A DNA stretch of 64,000 nucleotides from Yoonia sediminilitoris (GTDB lineage: Bacteria > Pseudomonadota > Alphaproteobacteria > Rhodobacterales > Rhodobacteraceae), in contig NZ_QBUD01000003.1 in the NCBI RefSeq assembly GCF_003058085.1, forward strand, positions 124,001 through 188,000, given 5' to 3'. The notes under the pieces were generated by a model, which was given only the letters and a program-made list of their open reading frames with translations, had not been told where the DNA came from and made no database searches. The position numbers and the translations under genes are program-made. Of this stretch, positions 16,268 to 26,244 are shown piece after piece (the first letter of the stretch is position 1; each line of letters begins with the position of its first letter).

Positions 16268-18511
16268 ATGCCACATCGGTTAGAAAGCGAAAGCCGGAAG
16301 CTGCTTGGACGCCTGCGCGAAGCGCTTGCTGGCGACAACGAAGGTCAGGCGCGGCTGGACAGGGTCGTTGATCTGATCGCCAGTTCCATGCAGGCCGAGG
16401 TCTGTTCCATCTACCTGTTTCGGGATTCCGAGACACTGGAACTCTGCGCGACGCAGGGGCTTGAACAAGAAGCGGTTCACCAGACACGGATGCGGCTGGG
16501 CGAAGGGCTTGTCGGGCGTACCGCCCAAAGTGGCACGGTCATCAACACTGCCGATGCGCCCGCCGCCAAGGGTTTCCGCTATATGCCGGAAACCGGCGAA
16601 GAACGCTATTCGTCCTTCTGCGGTGTGCCCATTCAACGGCTCGGAGATTCGCTGGGTGTGCTGGTCGTGCAGACAAAGGCCGCACGCGAACTGACGCCAG
16701 ATGAAGTGTACGCGCTGGAAATCGTCGCCATGGTCATTGCAGAAATGACCGAACTAGGTGCGTTCGTTGGCGAAGGTGCCGCCCTTTCGGCCCGACACCA
16801 GCAACCGGTCATGTTGCGCGGTACAGTCGCTCAGGAAGGCGCCAGTGAAGGGCAGGTTTTCCTGCATGAACCACGCGTCGTGGTCACAAACCCGATTTCG
16901 GACGATCCGGACAGGGAATTGGCCCGATTGCGCGAGGGTGTCGAAACCTTGCGCAAGTCAATCGACAACATGCTGATGGGGGCCCGGACGGCCGACACAG
17001 ATCAGGCGCAGGTTTTGCAAGCCTATCGGATGTTCGCCAACTCATCCAGCTGGATGAAACGGATGGAGGCAGACGTGGCAAACGGCCTCTCTGCCGAGGC
17101 AGCCGTCGAAAAAGAACAATCCTTGGCGCGCACGCGCTTGTCCAAGGCTGGTGATGCCTATCTGCGCGAACGGTTGCATGATCTGGACGATCTCTCCAAC
17201 CGGCTATTGCGCATCCTCACTGGGCAGGGGTCCAACGCAGAACACGACATGCCCGACGCGCCGATCCTTGTTGCGCGCAACATCGGGCCCGGCGAATTGC
17301 TGGACTACGGTAAAAAGTTGAAAGGTATCGTGCTTGAGGAAGGGTCTGTCGGCAGCCATGCTGCGATTGTCGCCCGCGCATGGGCCATCCCGTTGGTCAT
17401 CAATGCCAAGGGAGTGACTCGTGAAGCCCTGAATGGCGATACCATCCTTGTGGACGGGGAACAGGGCATCGCGCATCTGCGCCCCGATGACACCGTTCAC
17501 GCGGCATTTCGTGACAAGCTTGAAATGCAGACGCGCGCGCAGGAACGCTATGCTTCAATCAGGGACCTGCCTGCCACGACCAAGTGCGGTCAGACGATTT
17601 CACTTATGATGAACGCCGGTTTGATTGCCGACTTGCCATCGCTGGAAGGATCGGGCGCGGAAGGTGTGGGGCTGTTCCGGACAGAATTGCAATTTCTGAT
17701 CCGCAATCAAATGCCCAAACGGGCGGAACTTTCCGCGCTATATTCGCGGGTGCTGAAATCTGCGGATGGCAAACGGGTCGCATTCCGCACGCTTGATATC
17801 GGGTCGGACAAGGTTCTGACGTACATGAAGCCCAACGACGAACCGAACCCTGCGATGGGTTGGCGCGCCATCCGGGTCGGACTGGATAAACCCGGCGTGT
17901 TGCGCATGCAGCTTCAGGCGCTGTTGCGGGCCGCTGATGGCGGGCCACTCGCAGTGATGTTCCCCTTTGTTGCACAAATGAGCGAATTCCGGGCCGCAAA
18001 GGCTGAAATGGACAAGGCAATCGCCCGTGAAGAAAAGCTCGGGCATGCGCTGCCGTCCAAGCTTGAAATTGGTGCAATGCTGGAAACACCCTCGCTGGCC
18101 TTTGCGCCAGACACGTTCTTTCAAGAGGTCGATTTCATCTCGATCGGGGGCAATGATCTCAAGCAGTTCTTCTTTGCTGCGGACCGCGAAAACGAAAGAG
18201 TGCGCAAGCGTTATGACACGCTAGATGTCAGTTTCCTGACGTTCCTCGAACAGATCGTGAAACGCTGCCAGACCAGCGGCACGCCTGTTTCATTCTGCGG
18301 GGAAGACGCCGGTCGTCCGGTCGAAGCGCTGTGTTTTGCCGCATTGGGGCTGCGCAGCCTGTCGATGCGCCCGGCGTCAGTCGGTCCCGTCAAACACCTG
18401 TTGCGCCGTGTTCACCTTGCCGAAGTCCGCGCCGTCATGGACAAAGCTATCGCAGAAGGGCACCAGTCCGTGCGCCGGGCTGTGTCCGACTGGCTGGTCT
18501 ATCAGGTTTGA
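16268..18511 (+). CDS. ptsP: Phosphoenolpyruvate-protein phosphotransferase, nitrogen PTS enzyme I
   Basis: 747 residues, the normal PtsP length. An N-terminal GAF domain occupies about residues 15-150 and binds small effectors such as glutamine in relatives. The phosphohistidine domain has GSHAAIVARA with the active His364. The C-terminal PEP-binding barrel has GVGLFRTE, AFRTLDIGSDK and FCGEDAGRP. It passes phosphate from PEP to NPr and EIIA-Ntr, which regulate nitrogen, potassium and carbon metabolism rather than sugar uptake. The end lies 16 bases from the convergent EcsC gene. Confidence 0.95.
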   Translation: MPHRLESESRKLLGRLREALAGDNEGQARLDRVVDLIASSMQAEVCSIYLFRDSETLELCATQGLEQEAVHQTRMRLGEGLVGRTAQSGTVINTADAPAAKGFRYMPETGEERYSSFCGVPIQRLGDSLGVLVVQTKAARELTPDEVYALEIVAMVIAEMTELGAFVGEGAALSARHQQPVMLRGTVAQEGASEGQVFLHEPRVVVTNPISDDPDRELARLREGVETLRKSIDNMLMGARTADTDQAQVLQAYRMFANSSSWMKRMEADVANGLSAEAAVEKEQSLARTRLSKAGDAYLRERLHDLDDLSNRLLRILTGQGSNAEHDMPDAPILVARNIGPGELLDYGKKLKGIVLEEGSVGSHAAIVARAWAIPLVINAKGVTREALNGDTILVDGEQGIAHLRPDDTVHAAFRDKLEMQTRAQERYASIRDLPATTKCGQTISLMMNAGLIADLPSLEGSGAEGVGLFRTELQFLIRNQMPKRAELSALYSRVLKSADGKRVAFRTLDIGSDKVLTYMKPNDEPNPAMGWRAIRVGLDKPGVLRMQLQALLRAADGGPLAVMFPFVAQMSEFRAAKAEMDKAIAREEKLGHALPSKLEIGAMLETPSLAFAPDTFFQEVDFISIGGNDLKQFFFAADRENERVRKRYDTLDVSFLTFLEQIVKRCQTSGTPVSFCGEDAGRPVEALCFAALGLRSLSMRPASVGPVKHLLRRVHLAEVRAVMDKAIAEGHQSVRRAVSDWLVYQV

Positions 18512-18527
18512 TGGACAGCCTGCTCAG

Positions 18528-19331
18528 TCACCCTGTTGGAAGGTTGTGTGCCGCAAGGGCTGCATGGAATTCATCCAATACAGGCGTCTCGCCATGGGTG
18601 CGCGCCAGCTTGCGCAGCCCGAAATGCACATGAGCCAGTGCCACGTAGTAGTCCACAAATGCATAATTTGTGCCCGCCCCTGCCGCAGCCCCCAAAATGG
18701 GGACAGTCTGCGATGCAAGCTTTTGCGACAGAACGGCGGCAAAGCGCGGGGCTACCCGGCTTAGCAGGCCATTCAATGCAGCGCCGGACAGGCTTAGTCG
18801 TGCGCCCAGAAATGCGGTATCAACACCGTCATCTTCTGCGCCCGGCCCGCCAGCCCCAAAGACGGCCAGACATTCCAGCCGCGTTTCTTCCGAAACAGGG
18901 TCTTCGCCATATTCGGACGCCACAGTCTGCACCGCCCGAAAAATGACAGTCGTCGCAACCGGCAGTTCCGCAATCGCCGTGGGCAGGCCGCCAAAGCCAC
19001 CAACAGCGCCTGAAAAGCTGCCAAGTGCCTTGTGAAACCGATCTGACCCCACCTTTTCACCGAGCCCGCCGCGCGATTTCGCTGCCAGATCATAGCTTTG
19101 GCGCAGCGCATTGCGTGCGATGTCATCCAACTGCGAACGGACCGTTTGGGGCAACAACTTCAAACCGTCTTCGACTTGGCTGCCCACAAAGTTTATCGCA
19201 GTCAAAAGCAGGCCATTGGCCTTGCGCTGACGGGCCGCGAGCGCGGCGATGCCCTCTTTCGCCTCTGGCGGCAGTTCTGAAGGCGGCACATCCGGTGTCG
19301 GCAAGCCGACAGTCACATCAGGTTCATCCAT
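18528..19331 (-). CDS. EcsC family protein
   Basis: 267 residues. The central part is rich in small residues and amphipathic helices (SFSGAVGGFGGLPTAIAELPVATTVIFRAVQ) and matches the EcsC family. That family is named after a Bacillus protein encoded beside an ABC transporter and is of unclear biochemical role. No signal peptide is seen, and membrane association is likely. It is convergent with ptsP and close to the acetyltransferase gene on the same strand. Confidence 0.8.
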   Translation of the reverse strand: MDEPDVTVGLPTPDVPPSELPPEAKEGIAALAARQRKANGLLLTAINFVGSQVEDGLKLLPQTVRSQLDDIARNALRQSYDLAAKSRGGLGEKVGSDRFHKALGSFSGAVGGFGGLPTAIAELPVATTVIFRAVQTVASEYGEDPVSEETRLECLAVFGAGGPGAEDDGVDTAFLGARLSLSGAALNGLLSRVAPRFAAVLSQKLASQTVPILGAAAGAGTNYAFVDYYVALAHVHFGLRKLARTHGETPVLDEFHAALAAHNLPTG

Positions 19332-19362
19332 GCTTTACAGATGGGTATTGGTCGTGTCGCTG

Positions 19363-19863
19363 TCAATCTTGCATAGAGGTCACATCACCCGTGACCCCGT
19401 CCCATGCGCCGGGCCTAAGGGCCAACCCAAGCACCCGGTCGGGGTTGGTCGGCGGCGGCATCGCCACCCCCTGCAACTTTTCAAAACCGAATTTGCCGTA
19501 ATAGGGCGCATCGCCCACCAGCATGATCCGCTCCCAGTTCTGCGATCGCGCCAGATCAAGACAACGCTGCATCAACAAGGATGCAACGCCTTCGCCCTGC
19601 CGCGTCGGATGCACCGCGATCGGACCCAGCAGAATGGAAACGGCCCCACCGACCCGCACCGGCCAATTGCGTACTGCACCGGCCAGAATGCCGTCGCCAT
19701 CCTTCGCCGTCAGACAAAGTGGCGCAATCGGAGCCACACCTTCGCGCAGCCGGTAGGACGACAGCGCCGAGCGCCCCGGCGCAAAGCACAGATCATAAAG
19801 CGCCTCGACTTCCCACCAGTCCTCTGCCGTTTCTTCGGCCAAATTCAATGTGACCTGCTGCAT
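19363..19863 (-). CDS. GNAT family N-acetyltransferase
   Basis: 166 residues. The acetyl-CoA binding region is visible (LGPIAVHPTRQGEGVASLLMQRCLD), with the R/Q-x-x-G-x-G/A pattern of motif A, and a PYYGKFGF segment follows. It resembles YhbS-type GNAT proteins. The start at 19863 is favoured because homology begins a few residues inside, and the longer open frame to 19980 overlaps the divergent flavin reductase start. Substrate unknown. Confidence 0.82.
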   Translation of the reverse strand: MQQVTLNLAEETAEDWWEVEALYDLCFAPGRSALSSYRLREGVAPIAPLCLTAKDGDGILAGAVRNWPVRVGGAVSILLGPIAVHPTRQGEGVASLLMQRCLDLARSQNWERIMLVGDAPYYGKFGFEKLQGVAMPPPTNPDRVLGLALRPGAWDGVTGDVTSMQD

Positions 19864-19934
19864 GTGTCTTTCGTCTGGCCCTGCCTGTCGTGGCAAGCTA
19901 CTCCTTGGGAAAGGCAAGGAAAAGGCTTGGACAA

Positions 19935-20540
19935 ATGTTTTATGAACCGCAAAATGGCCATGGGTTGCCACACAACCCATTCAACGCAATCGTCACGCCG
20001 CGTCCCATCGGCTGGATTTCAACCCGAGGAGCCGACGGTCAGGATAATCTGGCCCCCTACTCGTTTTTCAATGCGGTCGCCTATGTGCCGCCGCAGGTGA
20101 TGTTCGCCTCGACCAGCGCAAAACCGGACCGTGACGGCACCAAGGACAGTGTTGCCAATATCCGCGAGACGGGCGTTTTCGCGGTCAATGTCGTCGAATA
20201 TGCAATGCGTGATGTGATGAACAAGACCTCGGGGCCGTGGGAGCGCGAAACCGATGAATTTGAGCTTGCCGAAATTGAGAAAGCCCCGTGCAACACCATC
20301 AACTGCGCGCGCGTCGCAGGCGCCCCCGCGACGCTGGAATGCAAACTGACGCAGATCGTGCAACTGCCCGGAGAAGCCAATTTCACGGTCTTTGGCGAAG
20401 TCACTGGCGTCCACATGCGCGACGATTGCATCGTCGATGGCACATTTGATGTCACAACATTCAACCCGCTGACCCGTCTGGGCTATCGGGATTATTCGGT
20501 GATCCGCGAGGTTTTCAGCCTCAAACGCCCGGGCGACTAG
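19935..20540 (+). CDS. Flavin reductase-like (FMN-binding) protein
   Basis: About 201 residues. The start FYEPQNGHGLPHNPFNAIVTPRPIGWIST is typical of the flavin reductase-like domain family that binds FMN and uses NAD(P)H. A GGAAAAGG-like ribosome site precedes the ATG at 19935, so I reject the in-frame ATG at 19890. The stop TAG lies in a CTAG shared with the stop of the small membrane protein on the other strand. Partner oxygenase, if any, is not nearby. Confidence 0.82.
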   Translation: MFYEPQNGHGLPHNPFNAIVTPRPIGWISTRGADGQDNLAPYSFFNAVAYVPPQVMFASTSAKPDRDGTKDSVANIRETGVFAVNVVEYAMRDVMNKTSGPWERETDEFELAEIEKAPCNTINCARVAGAPATLECKLTQIVQLPGEANFTVFGEVTGVHMRDDCIVDGTFDVTTFNPLTRLGYRDYSVIREVFSLKRPGD

Positions 20541-20782
20541 GTGACGAACGCATATCGGCCCAGACCGTAGACATATAACAGCGCAAACAACAGGTTGATG
20601 TATTTCAGCTGCCGTTCACCGTGCAGCCAGCCGCAATACATCCAGATCAGACAGAACGGCAGACTCAGCAGCATCGCCCAAAGTTGCCAGCCCTGCACCA
20701 CACAAATCGTGCTGCCGATTCCCAGCGCGACTGCGGTCCACTTCAAATGCTGTTCGAAAACAGCAAAATCCATTAATTTCAT
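20537..20782 (-). CDS. Small membrane protein of unknown function
   Basis: 81 residues with about three hydrophobic stretches (residues 14-32, 34-50 and 61-78) separated by a short GWLHGERQ loop. It has no recognised family in my reading. The size, membrane pattern and lack of a competing frame suggest a real gene. It converges with the flavin reductase gene, with interlocking stop codons. Confidence 0.6.
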   Translation of the reverse strand: MKLMDFAVFEQHLKWTAVALGIGSTICVVQGWQLWAMLLSLPFCLIWMYCGWLHGERQLKYINLLFALLYVYGLGRYAFVT

Positions 20783-20868
20783 ATTTGTTGACCATTGGAT
20801 TCGTCCGCCGTGAACCCGGCGTCTGACGTCCCCAAGATCTACTTCAATCCGGCCCCCGCAACAAGCGA

Positions 20869-22485
20869 TCAGTGGCCCCCGATAATCCCGGTCTTGACGC
20901 CATAATCGACGGCAATCTCGTAATCGGGGTCATCGTCGCTATCAACAACAAGGTGGCCTGCCTTCGACAGCAACTGATGGCAATCGTGTGTCAGATGCCG
21001 CAACTGAATTTTCTTGCCAGCCTGTTCATATTTAAGAGCGACAGCCTCGATGGCTTGCAGCGCTGACTGGTCGGCCACGCGGCTGGCCTCAAAATCAATG
21101 ATCACAAGCGACGGGTCATTTTCGATCTGAAAAAGCTCTGAAAAACCATCGGCGGAGCCAAAGAACAGCGGTCCGATGATCTGATAGACTTTCGCGCCTT
21201 CAGGTGTCTGATAGGTCTTGGCGTTGATCCGTGTTGCATTGCTCCAGGCGTAGGCCAGCGCCGAGACGATGACACCAACGACAACGGCTGTGGCAAGGTC
21301 AGTGGCGACGGTCACAATCGTCACAAGAATGGTAACAAATGCATCTGTGCGCGGCACTTTGCGCAGAATGGTCAGTGAATTCCAGGCAAAGGTCCCGATG
21401 ACCACCATGAACATCACGCCGACCAATGCGGCCAGAGGAATTTGTTCAATCAGCCCACTGGCAAACAGGATAAAGGCAAGCAGGAACAGCGCCGCCACGA
21501 TCCCCGCGACCCGCGTCCGGCCACCCGATTTCACATTGATCATGGACTGGCCGATCATCGCACAGCCGCCCATGCCGCCAAAAAACCCCGTCACGGTATT
21601 TGCTGCCCCTTGGGCAATACATTCCTGACTGGCACCGCCACGCTTGCCGGTCATTTCACCGACAAGGTTAAGGGTAAGCAGACTTTCGATCAGGCCAATC
21701 GCCGCGAGGATCAGCGCATAGGGCAGGATAATTTCAAACGTGGCCCAATTCAGCGGCACCATGGGGATGTGCAGCGGTGGCAGACCACCCTCGATGCTGG
21801 CCAGATCGCCCACCAAGGGCACATCAAGCCCGAAACCGATCACGATTGCTGCCACAATCGCGATGCCAGCAAGCGGTGCGGGCACCACATTGGTAATCCG
21901 GGGCATCAACCAGATGATCACCATGGTCAACACAACCAGACCCAGCATCAGATAAAGCGGCGCGCCGGACAGCCATTCGCCGTTGGCCATACCGTGCCCG
22001 CCCCCCTCGGCAGAGCCCGGCACCTGAAACTGGCCCAACTGCGCCAGAAAAATCACAATTGCCAGCCCGTTGACAAAGCCCAGCATGACAGGATGCGGCA
22101 CAAGTCGAATAAATTTGCCCCAACGCATGATCCCGACAAAGATCTGGATCAGGCCCATCAACACCACTGTCGCGAACAGATATTCAACGCCGTGCTGGGC
22201 AACCAGACTGACCATGACCACGGCCAAAGCCCCCGTCGCACCGGAAATCATACCCGGGCGTCCACCAAACAGAGCGGTAATCAGGCCCACGATAAAGGCC
22301 GCATAAAGCCCAACCAGTGGTTCCACCCCTGCAACAAATGCAAAAGCCACAGCCTCTGGCACCAGCGCCAGCGCAACCGTCAGACCGGACAATACTTCTG
22401 TTCGCAAGCGCGTAGGTGTCATCGGGGCTTCGGGGTCACGAAGCGAAAGACTATCTGCGAAACTCGCAAGTAAGGCGCGGGCCAT
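20869..22485 (-). CDS. SulP family inorganic anion transporter
   Basis: About 538 residues. Ten or more membrane segments precede a C-terminal STAS domain (about the last 110 residues). The SulP region GMISGATGALAVV is present, as is the GGMGGCAMIGQSMINVKSGG loop. Members carry sulfate, bicarbonate or dicarboxylates. The ATG at 22485 has ACAGGT upstream and is preferred to ATGs at 22518 or 22500, and 22422 is a shorter option. It is divergent from mtnP across 174 bases. Substrate not assignable from sequence. Confidence 0.9.
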   Translation of the reverse strand: MARALLASFADSLSLRDPEAPMTPTRLRTEVLSGLTVALALVPEAVAFAFVAGVEPLVGLYAAFIVGLITALFGGRPGMISGATGALAVVMVSLVAQHGVEYLFATVVLMGLIQIFVGIMRWGKFIRLVPHPVMLGFVNGLAIVIFLAQLGQFQVPGSAEGGGHGMANGEWLSGAPLYLMLGLVVLTMVIIWLMPRITNVVPAPLAGIAIVAAIVIGFGLDVPLVGDLASIEGGLPPLHIPMVPLNWATFEIILPYALILAAIGLIESLLTLNLVGEMTGKRGGASQECIAQGAANTVTGFFGGMGGCAMIGQSMINVKSGGRTRVAGIVAALFLLAFILFASGLIEQIPLAALVGVMFMVVIGTFAWNSLTILRKVPRTDAFVTILVTIVTVATDLATAVVVGVIVSALAYAWSNATRINAKTYQTPEGAKVYQIIGPLFFGSADGFSELFQIENDPSLVIIDFEASRVADQSALQAIEAVALKYEQAGKKIQLRHLTHDCHQLLSKAGHLVVDSDDDPDYEIAVDYGVKTGIIGGH

Positions 22486-22659
22486 GGGTATACCTGTCAT
22501 CAATGGGATGTTGCGCACGCACTAACGGACCGGGCCGACATTGTCACCCCTTCCCACCACACTGCACAAATTAGTTGCTGACAAGGCACCGAACGTAGCC
22601 TTCACTTTTCCTTTGTTTCAATCCAGTGTTCTCACATCAGGGTTAAGCAGAGGTTTGCA

Positions 22660-23526
22660 ATGCAAACAAAGATAGGCGTGATCGGCGGATCAGGGATTTA
22701 TGACATTGACGGGCTTGAAGGCGCCAAATGGGTGCCGGTCGACAGCCCGTGGGGTGATCCATCTGACGCCATCCTGACTGGAAAGTTGGGTGGCATTGAT
22801 ATGGCATTTCTGCCCCGGCATGGACGTGGCCATGTCCATTCACCGTCGACGGTCCCCTACAGGGCCAATATTGACGCGCTCAAACGGCTTGGCGTCACCG
22901 ATATCATCAGCGTGAGCGCCTGCGGGTCCTTTCGCGAAGATCTGGCACCGGGCGATTTTGTCATTGTCGATCAATTCATTGACCGGACTTTTGCGCGTGA
23001 AAAGTCATTCTTCGGGACCGGCTGCGTCGCCCATGTGAGCGTCGCGCACCCGACCTGTCCGCGCCTGTCGGATGCTTGTGAAACGGCGGGGCGCGACGCC
23101 GGTATCAAGATGCACAGTGGTGGCATCTATCTGGCGATGGAAGGGCCGCAGTTCTCATCGCAGGCCGAAAGCCTTCTTTATCGGCAGTGGGGCTGCGATG
23201 TGATCGGAATGACCAACATGCCCGAAGCCAAACTCGCCCGCGAAGCCGAGATTTGCTATGCCTCTGTTGCGATGATCACCGACTATGACAGCTGGCATCC
23301 TGATCATGGCGCAGTGGAGGTCAGCGACGTTATCAAAACGCTTCAAGGCAATGGCACAAAAGCCCGCGACCTTGTGACCCGGCTCCCTGCGCTGTTGGGC
23401 GGTGAGCGCTCTCCTTGCCCTCATGGCTGTGATAGGGCGCTCGAATATGCGGTTATGACCGCAGTTGACAAACGTGACCCCGCGCTTGCTGCAAAACTTG
23501 ACGCCATTGCCGGCCGTGTCCTTTGA
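22660..23526 (+). CDS. mtnP: S-methyl-5'-thioadenosine phosphorylase
   Basis: 288 residues. The start [35 protein letters not shown], the ISVSACGSF segment and the substrate-binding [19 protein letters not shown] region are those of MTA phosphorylase. It splits methylthioadenosine, a polyamine by-product, with phosphate into adenine and methylthioribose-1-phosphate. The next gene, apt, converts the adenine to AMP, so the pair forms a salvage unit. Stop and next start are 14 bases apart. Confidence 0.95.
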   Translation: MQTKIGVIGGSGIYDIDGLEGAKWVPVDSPWGDPSDAILTGKLGGIDMAFLPRHGRGHVHSPSTVPYRANIDALKRLGVTDIISVSACGSFREDLAPGDFVIVDQFIDRTFAREKSFFGTGCVAHVSVAHPTCPRLSDACETAGRDAGIKMHSGGIYLAMEGPQFSSQAESLLYRQWGCDVIGMTNMPEAKLAREAEICYASVAMITDYDSWHPDHGAVEVSDVIKTLQGNGTKARDLVTRLPALLGGERSPCPHGCDRALEYAVMTAVDKRDPALAAKLDAIAGRVL

Positions 23527-23540
23527 AACGAAAGCAACCG

Positions 23541-24071
23541 ATGAAAACTATCCAAGATTACATCCGGACGATCCCGGACTTCCCCCATAAGGGCATCATG
23601 TTTCGGGACGTGACGACACTGTTTGGCGACCCGCGGGGCTTTCGGATCGCGATTAACCAACTTCTGCATCCTTACGCCGGGCAACCCATTGACAAGGTTG
23701 TGGGGCTGGAGGCGCGGGGTTTCATCCTGGGCGGGGCGATTGCACATCAGTTGTCAGTGGGCTTCGTGCCGATCCGCAAAAAGGGCAAACTGCCGGGCAC
23801 GACAATCGAACAAAGCTACACGCTCGAATATGGCGAGGCGATCGTCGAAGTGCATGACGACGCGCTGCAACCGGGCGAGAAAATCCTGCTGGTTGACGAT
23901 CTGCTGGCGACCGGCGGCACGGCTGAAGCCGGAATCAAACTGATCGAGCGTATGGGGGCAGAGGTCGTCGGCTGCGCCTTCATCATCGACCTGCCCGACC
24001 TTGGCGGGCGCGCAAAATTGGAAAAGCTCGGCATGGATGTGCACGCACTCTGCCAATTTGAAGGGGACTAA
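23541..24071 (+). CDS. apt: Adenine phosphoribosyltransferase
   Basis: 176 residues, the normal size. The N-terminal [19 protein letters not shown] and the PRPP-binding loop [16 protein letters not shown] are diagnostic. It makes AMP from adenine and PRPP. The start is the ATG at 23541, and an in-frame TTG at 23523 overlapping mtnP is less likely. It works directly after MtnP. Confidence 0.95.
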   Translation: MKTIQDYIRTIPDFPHKGIMFRDVTTLFGDPRGFRIAINQLLHPYAGQPIDKVVGLEARGFILGGAIAHQLSVGFVPIRKKGKLPGTTIEQSYTLEYGEAIVEVHDDALQPGEKILLVDDLLATGGTAEAGIKLIERMGAEVVGCAFIIDLPDLGGRAKLEKLGMDVHALCQFEGD

Positions 24072-24112
24072 AAACAGCAACACACTATGCTGTCAAAAAA
24101 GCAGGTCACCGC

Positions 24113-24157
24113 ACCTCCTTCTTATGGCCAAAAATATCCCCGCCGGAGGCATCCCCC
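24113..24157 (-). repeat. Intergenic element resembling a recurrent Rhodobacteraceae motif
   Basis: On the minus strand this stretch reads GATGCCTCCGGCGGGGATA, then TTTTTGGCCATAAGAAGGAG. I recall closely similar CCTCCGGCGGGGATATTTTTGGC elements as frequent between genes in Rhodobacteraceae genomes. It sits between the ends of apt and the convergent FAD oxidase gene. Role unknown. Its recurrence cannot be tested within one window. Confidence 0.4.
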
Positions 24158-24171
24158 TTTTTCAAAATCGC

Positions 24172-25587
24172 TCAGGCGGGCTGCCGCAGCACTGCCCCCG
24201 GGTTCATGATCCCGGCTGGGTCCAGCGCATCTTTGATCGCACGTAGCATCGCCAATTTGACCGGATCGCCATAACGCTCCAGATCGCCGACCTTCAGCCG
24301 CCCGATACCATGTTCGGCACTGACCGAACCACCCATGCCATGGGCCAGATCATGCAGAGCCGTTTTAACCAGTTGGCGTTCTGCCATGAAGTCAGCGCGG
24401 GACAGGCCGGGCATCGGAAAGACATTGTAATGCAGGTTTCCATCACCCAGATGGCCGAAACAATTGATCCGGAACGCACCGATTGCCGCAATCGCTTCAC
24501 CACCGCGCTTGATGAAATCCGGCACAGCACTCAGGGGCAGCGAGATATCATGCGAGCTGATCGACCCGATACGCCTGTTCGCTTCGGGGATGTTTTCGCG
24601 AATATCCCAGAGTTCCTGCCGCTGGTTCAGACTTTGCGCGATCACCCCGTCCGTCACAAGTCCCGCTCCAAAGGCGGCCTCGAAAAGACCCTCAAGCGCG
24701 TCCTGCGACGCCAGCCCTTTGGGCAACCCCACATCAATCAGCACAGACCATTCCGGGAGTTCTGTAAATGGCTGGCGGACGTCCGGCCCGACTTCGGCCA
24801 AAAAATCGAAACCCTGACGGTGGATCAATTCGAACGCGGACAAGCCATCGCCAATATGGCTCCCCGCCATGGCCAACAGTTGCAGAGCCGCCTCTGGCGA
24901 GGGCACGGCCATCATCGCCGCTCCGATGGATGCAGGACGCGGTACAAGCCTGAGCGTGGCACCTGTGATAATGCCAAGCGTGCCCTCAGCGCCGATCATC
25001 AAATCGCGCAGGTCATACCCCGTGTTGTCCTTGCGCAGCCGCGTCAGCCCGTGCCAGACCGTGCCGTCGGGCCGCACGACCTCCAGCCCCAGACACAAGG
25101 CCCGGGCGTTGCCATAGCGCAGCACGTTAACCCCGCCTGCATTGGTGGACAAAAGACCGCCAACCCGAGCGGACCCTTCCGACGCCAGCGACAAGGGAAA
25201 CAGACGGTCTACATCTTCTGCCGCTTTCTGCACATCCGCTAGGATCACGCCCGCGTCGCAGACAAGCACATTCTCGGTGGGGTAAACCGCGCGGATGCGG
25301 TTCATCCGTTCCAATGACAAAACAACTGGTTTGGCACCTTCTTGCAGCAATTGCCCGCCCACAAGGCCGGTGCCCCCACTATAGGGCACGATTGCGACAT
25401 GCTCTGCCGCACAAGCTTTGACCACAGCGGCCACTTCGTCAACCGTAGCGGGGGCCACGACAAAACCCTGACCCGCCCAACGGCCACGTGGTTCAGACAG
25501 ATAGGGGGCCGTATCCTCCTTGAAGGATGTGGCGGGCAAAATTTGCCGCAGTTCTGCTTCAAATGCGGGCGTAACTGGGCTGAGCAT
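24172..25587 (-). CDS. FAD-linked oxidase, D-2-hydroxyacid dehydrogenase type
   Basis: About 471 residues. The FAD-binding PCMH domain shows VPYSGGTGLVGGQL and a later LSTNAGGVNVLRYGNAR. The C-terminal FAD-oxidase domain contains CFGHLGDGNLHYNVFP and SAEHGIGRLK. The family includes D-lactate, D-2-hydroxyglutarate and glycolate (GlcD) dehydrogenases that pass electrons to the respiratory chain. The start at 25587 is set by a strong AGGAGGG six bases upstream. The exact 2-hydroxyacid is not assignable. Confidence 0.9.
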   Translation of the reverse strand: MLSPVTPAFEAELRQILPATSFKEDTAPYLSEPRGRWAGQGFVVAPATVDEVAAVVKACAAEHVAIVPYSGGTGLVGGQLLQEGAKPVVLSLERMNRIRAVYPTENVLVCDAGVILADVQKAAEDVDRLFPLSLASEGSARVGGLLSTNAGGVNVLRYGNARALCLGLEVVRPDGTVWHGLTRLRKDNTGYDLRDLMIGAEGTLGIITGATLRLVPRPASIGAAMMAVPSPEAALQLLAMAGSHIGDGLSAFELIHRQGFDFLAEVGPDVRQPFTELPEWSVLIDVGLPKGLASQDALEGLFEAAFGAGLVTDGVIAQSLNQRQELWDIRENIPEANRRIGSISSHDISLPLSAVPDFIKRGGEAIAAIGAFRINCFGHLGDGNLHYNVFPMPGLSRADFMAERQLVKTALHDLAHGMGGSVSAEHGIGRLKVGDLERYGDPVKLAMLRAIKDALDPAGIMNPGAVLRQPA

Positions 25588-25659
25588 GAGGGACCCTCCT
25601 GTTTGGGTGATGACTTGGGGCAAAGCCCTGCAAAATCCAACGAAAACGAGGCTGGCCCA

Positions 25660-26244
25660 TTAACCGACGTCGGTCTTGCCGCGCCTGTCATGGCGCAGGT
25701 TCGCGTAAAGCACATGATTGCGCCAGCGCCCGTTGATTTGCAGATAGCTTTGCGCGACCCCTTCATATTTGTAACCGCATTTTTCCAGCAAGCGTCGCGA
25801 TGGTTCGTTTTCGGGCAGGCACCCCGCCTCGATCCGGCTGATATCAAGGACGGTGAAAGCATGATGGACGACGGCTTCGATCGCTTCGCGCATGTAGCCC
25901 GAGCGTGCAAAGGGCTGCCCGATCCAATAGCCCGTTGTACCGGCCTGTGCCGGACCGCGGCGGATATTGTCGAGCGTGATCGCCCCTAGTAGCGCTGCGT
26001 CGGACCGGCGCGTCAGAAACAAGGGAACAGCAGTTCCATTCGCGATTGACCGCTGTGCCCAATAGACGCGATTAGTGAACGCCTTGCGCGACAGATGGTC
26101 GGATGCCCATGTGGGCTCCCAAGGGGTCAGGAAGGCTTCGCTTTCGCGGCGCAAGGCCGCCCAGTTTCGAAAATCTCCATGCATTGGCGGGCGCAGCGTC
26201 ATGCGCTCGGTCTCAATCCGGACCTTCCGCCGCCCCCCCAGCAT
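25660..26244 (-). CDS. rimJ: GNAT acetyltransferase of the RimJ/RimL type
   Basis: 194 residues. The features of ribosomal-protein N-terminal acetyltransferases are present: ETERMTLRPP, GYWIGQPFARSGYMREA and ENEPSRRLLEKCGYKYEG. Its ATG shares a base with the stop of the M16 peptidase gene (TGATG), so it is translationally coupled at the end of the surf1-thrC operon. The likely target is a protein N-terminus, but the substrate is unproven. Confidence 0.82.
   Translation of the reverse strand: MLGGRRKVRIETERMTLRPPMHGDFRNWAALRRESEAFLTPWEPTWASDHLSRKAFTNRVYWAQRSIANGTAVPLFLTRRSDAALLGAITLDNIRRGPAQAGTTGYWIGQPFARSGYMREAIEAVVHHAFTVLDISRIEAGCLPENEPSRRLLEKCGYKYEGVAQSYLQINGRWRNHVLYANLRHDRRGKTDVG

Noticed and set aside
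21442..22473. 343-residue open frame on the plus strand
   Set aside because: It is antisense to the SulP transporter. Its high His, Gln and Arg content is typical of reading a membrane protein gene backward.
24310..25242. 310-residue open frame on the plus strand
   Set aside because: It is antisense to the FAD-linked oxidase, which has intact motifs. No domain is visible in the frame.
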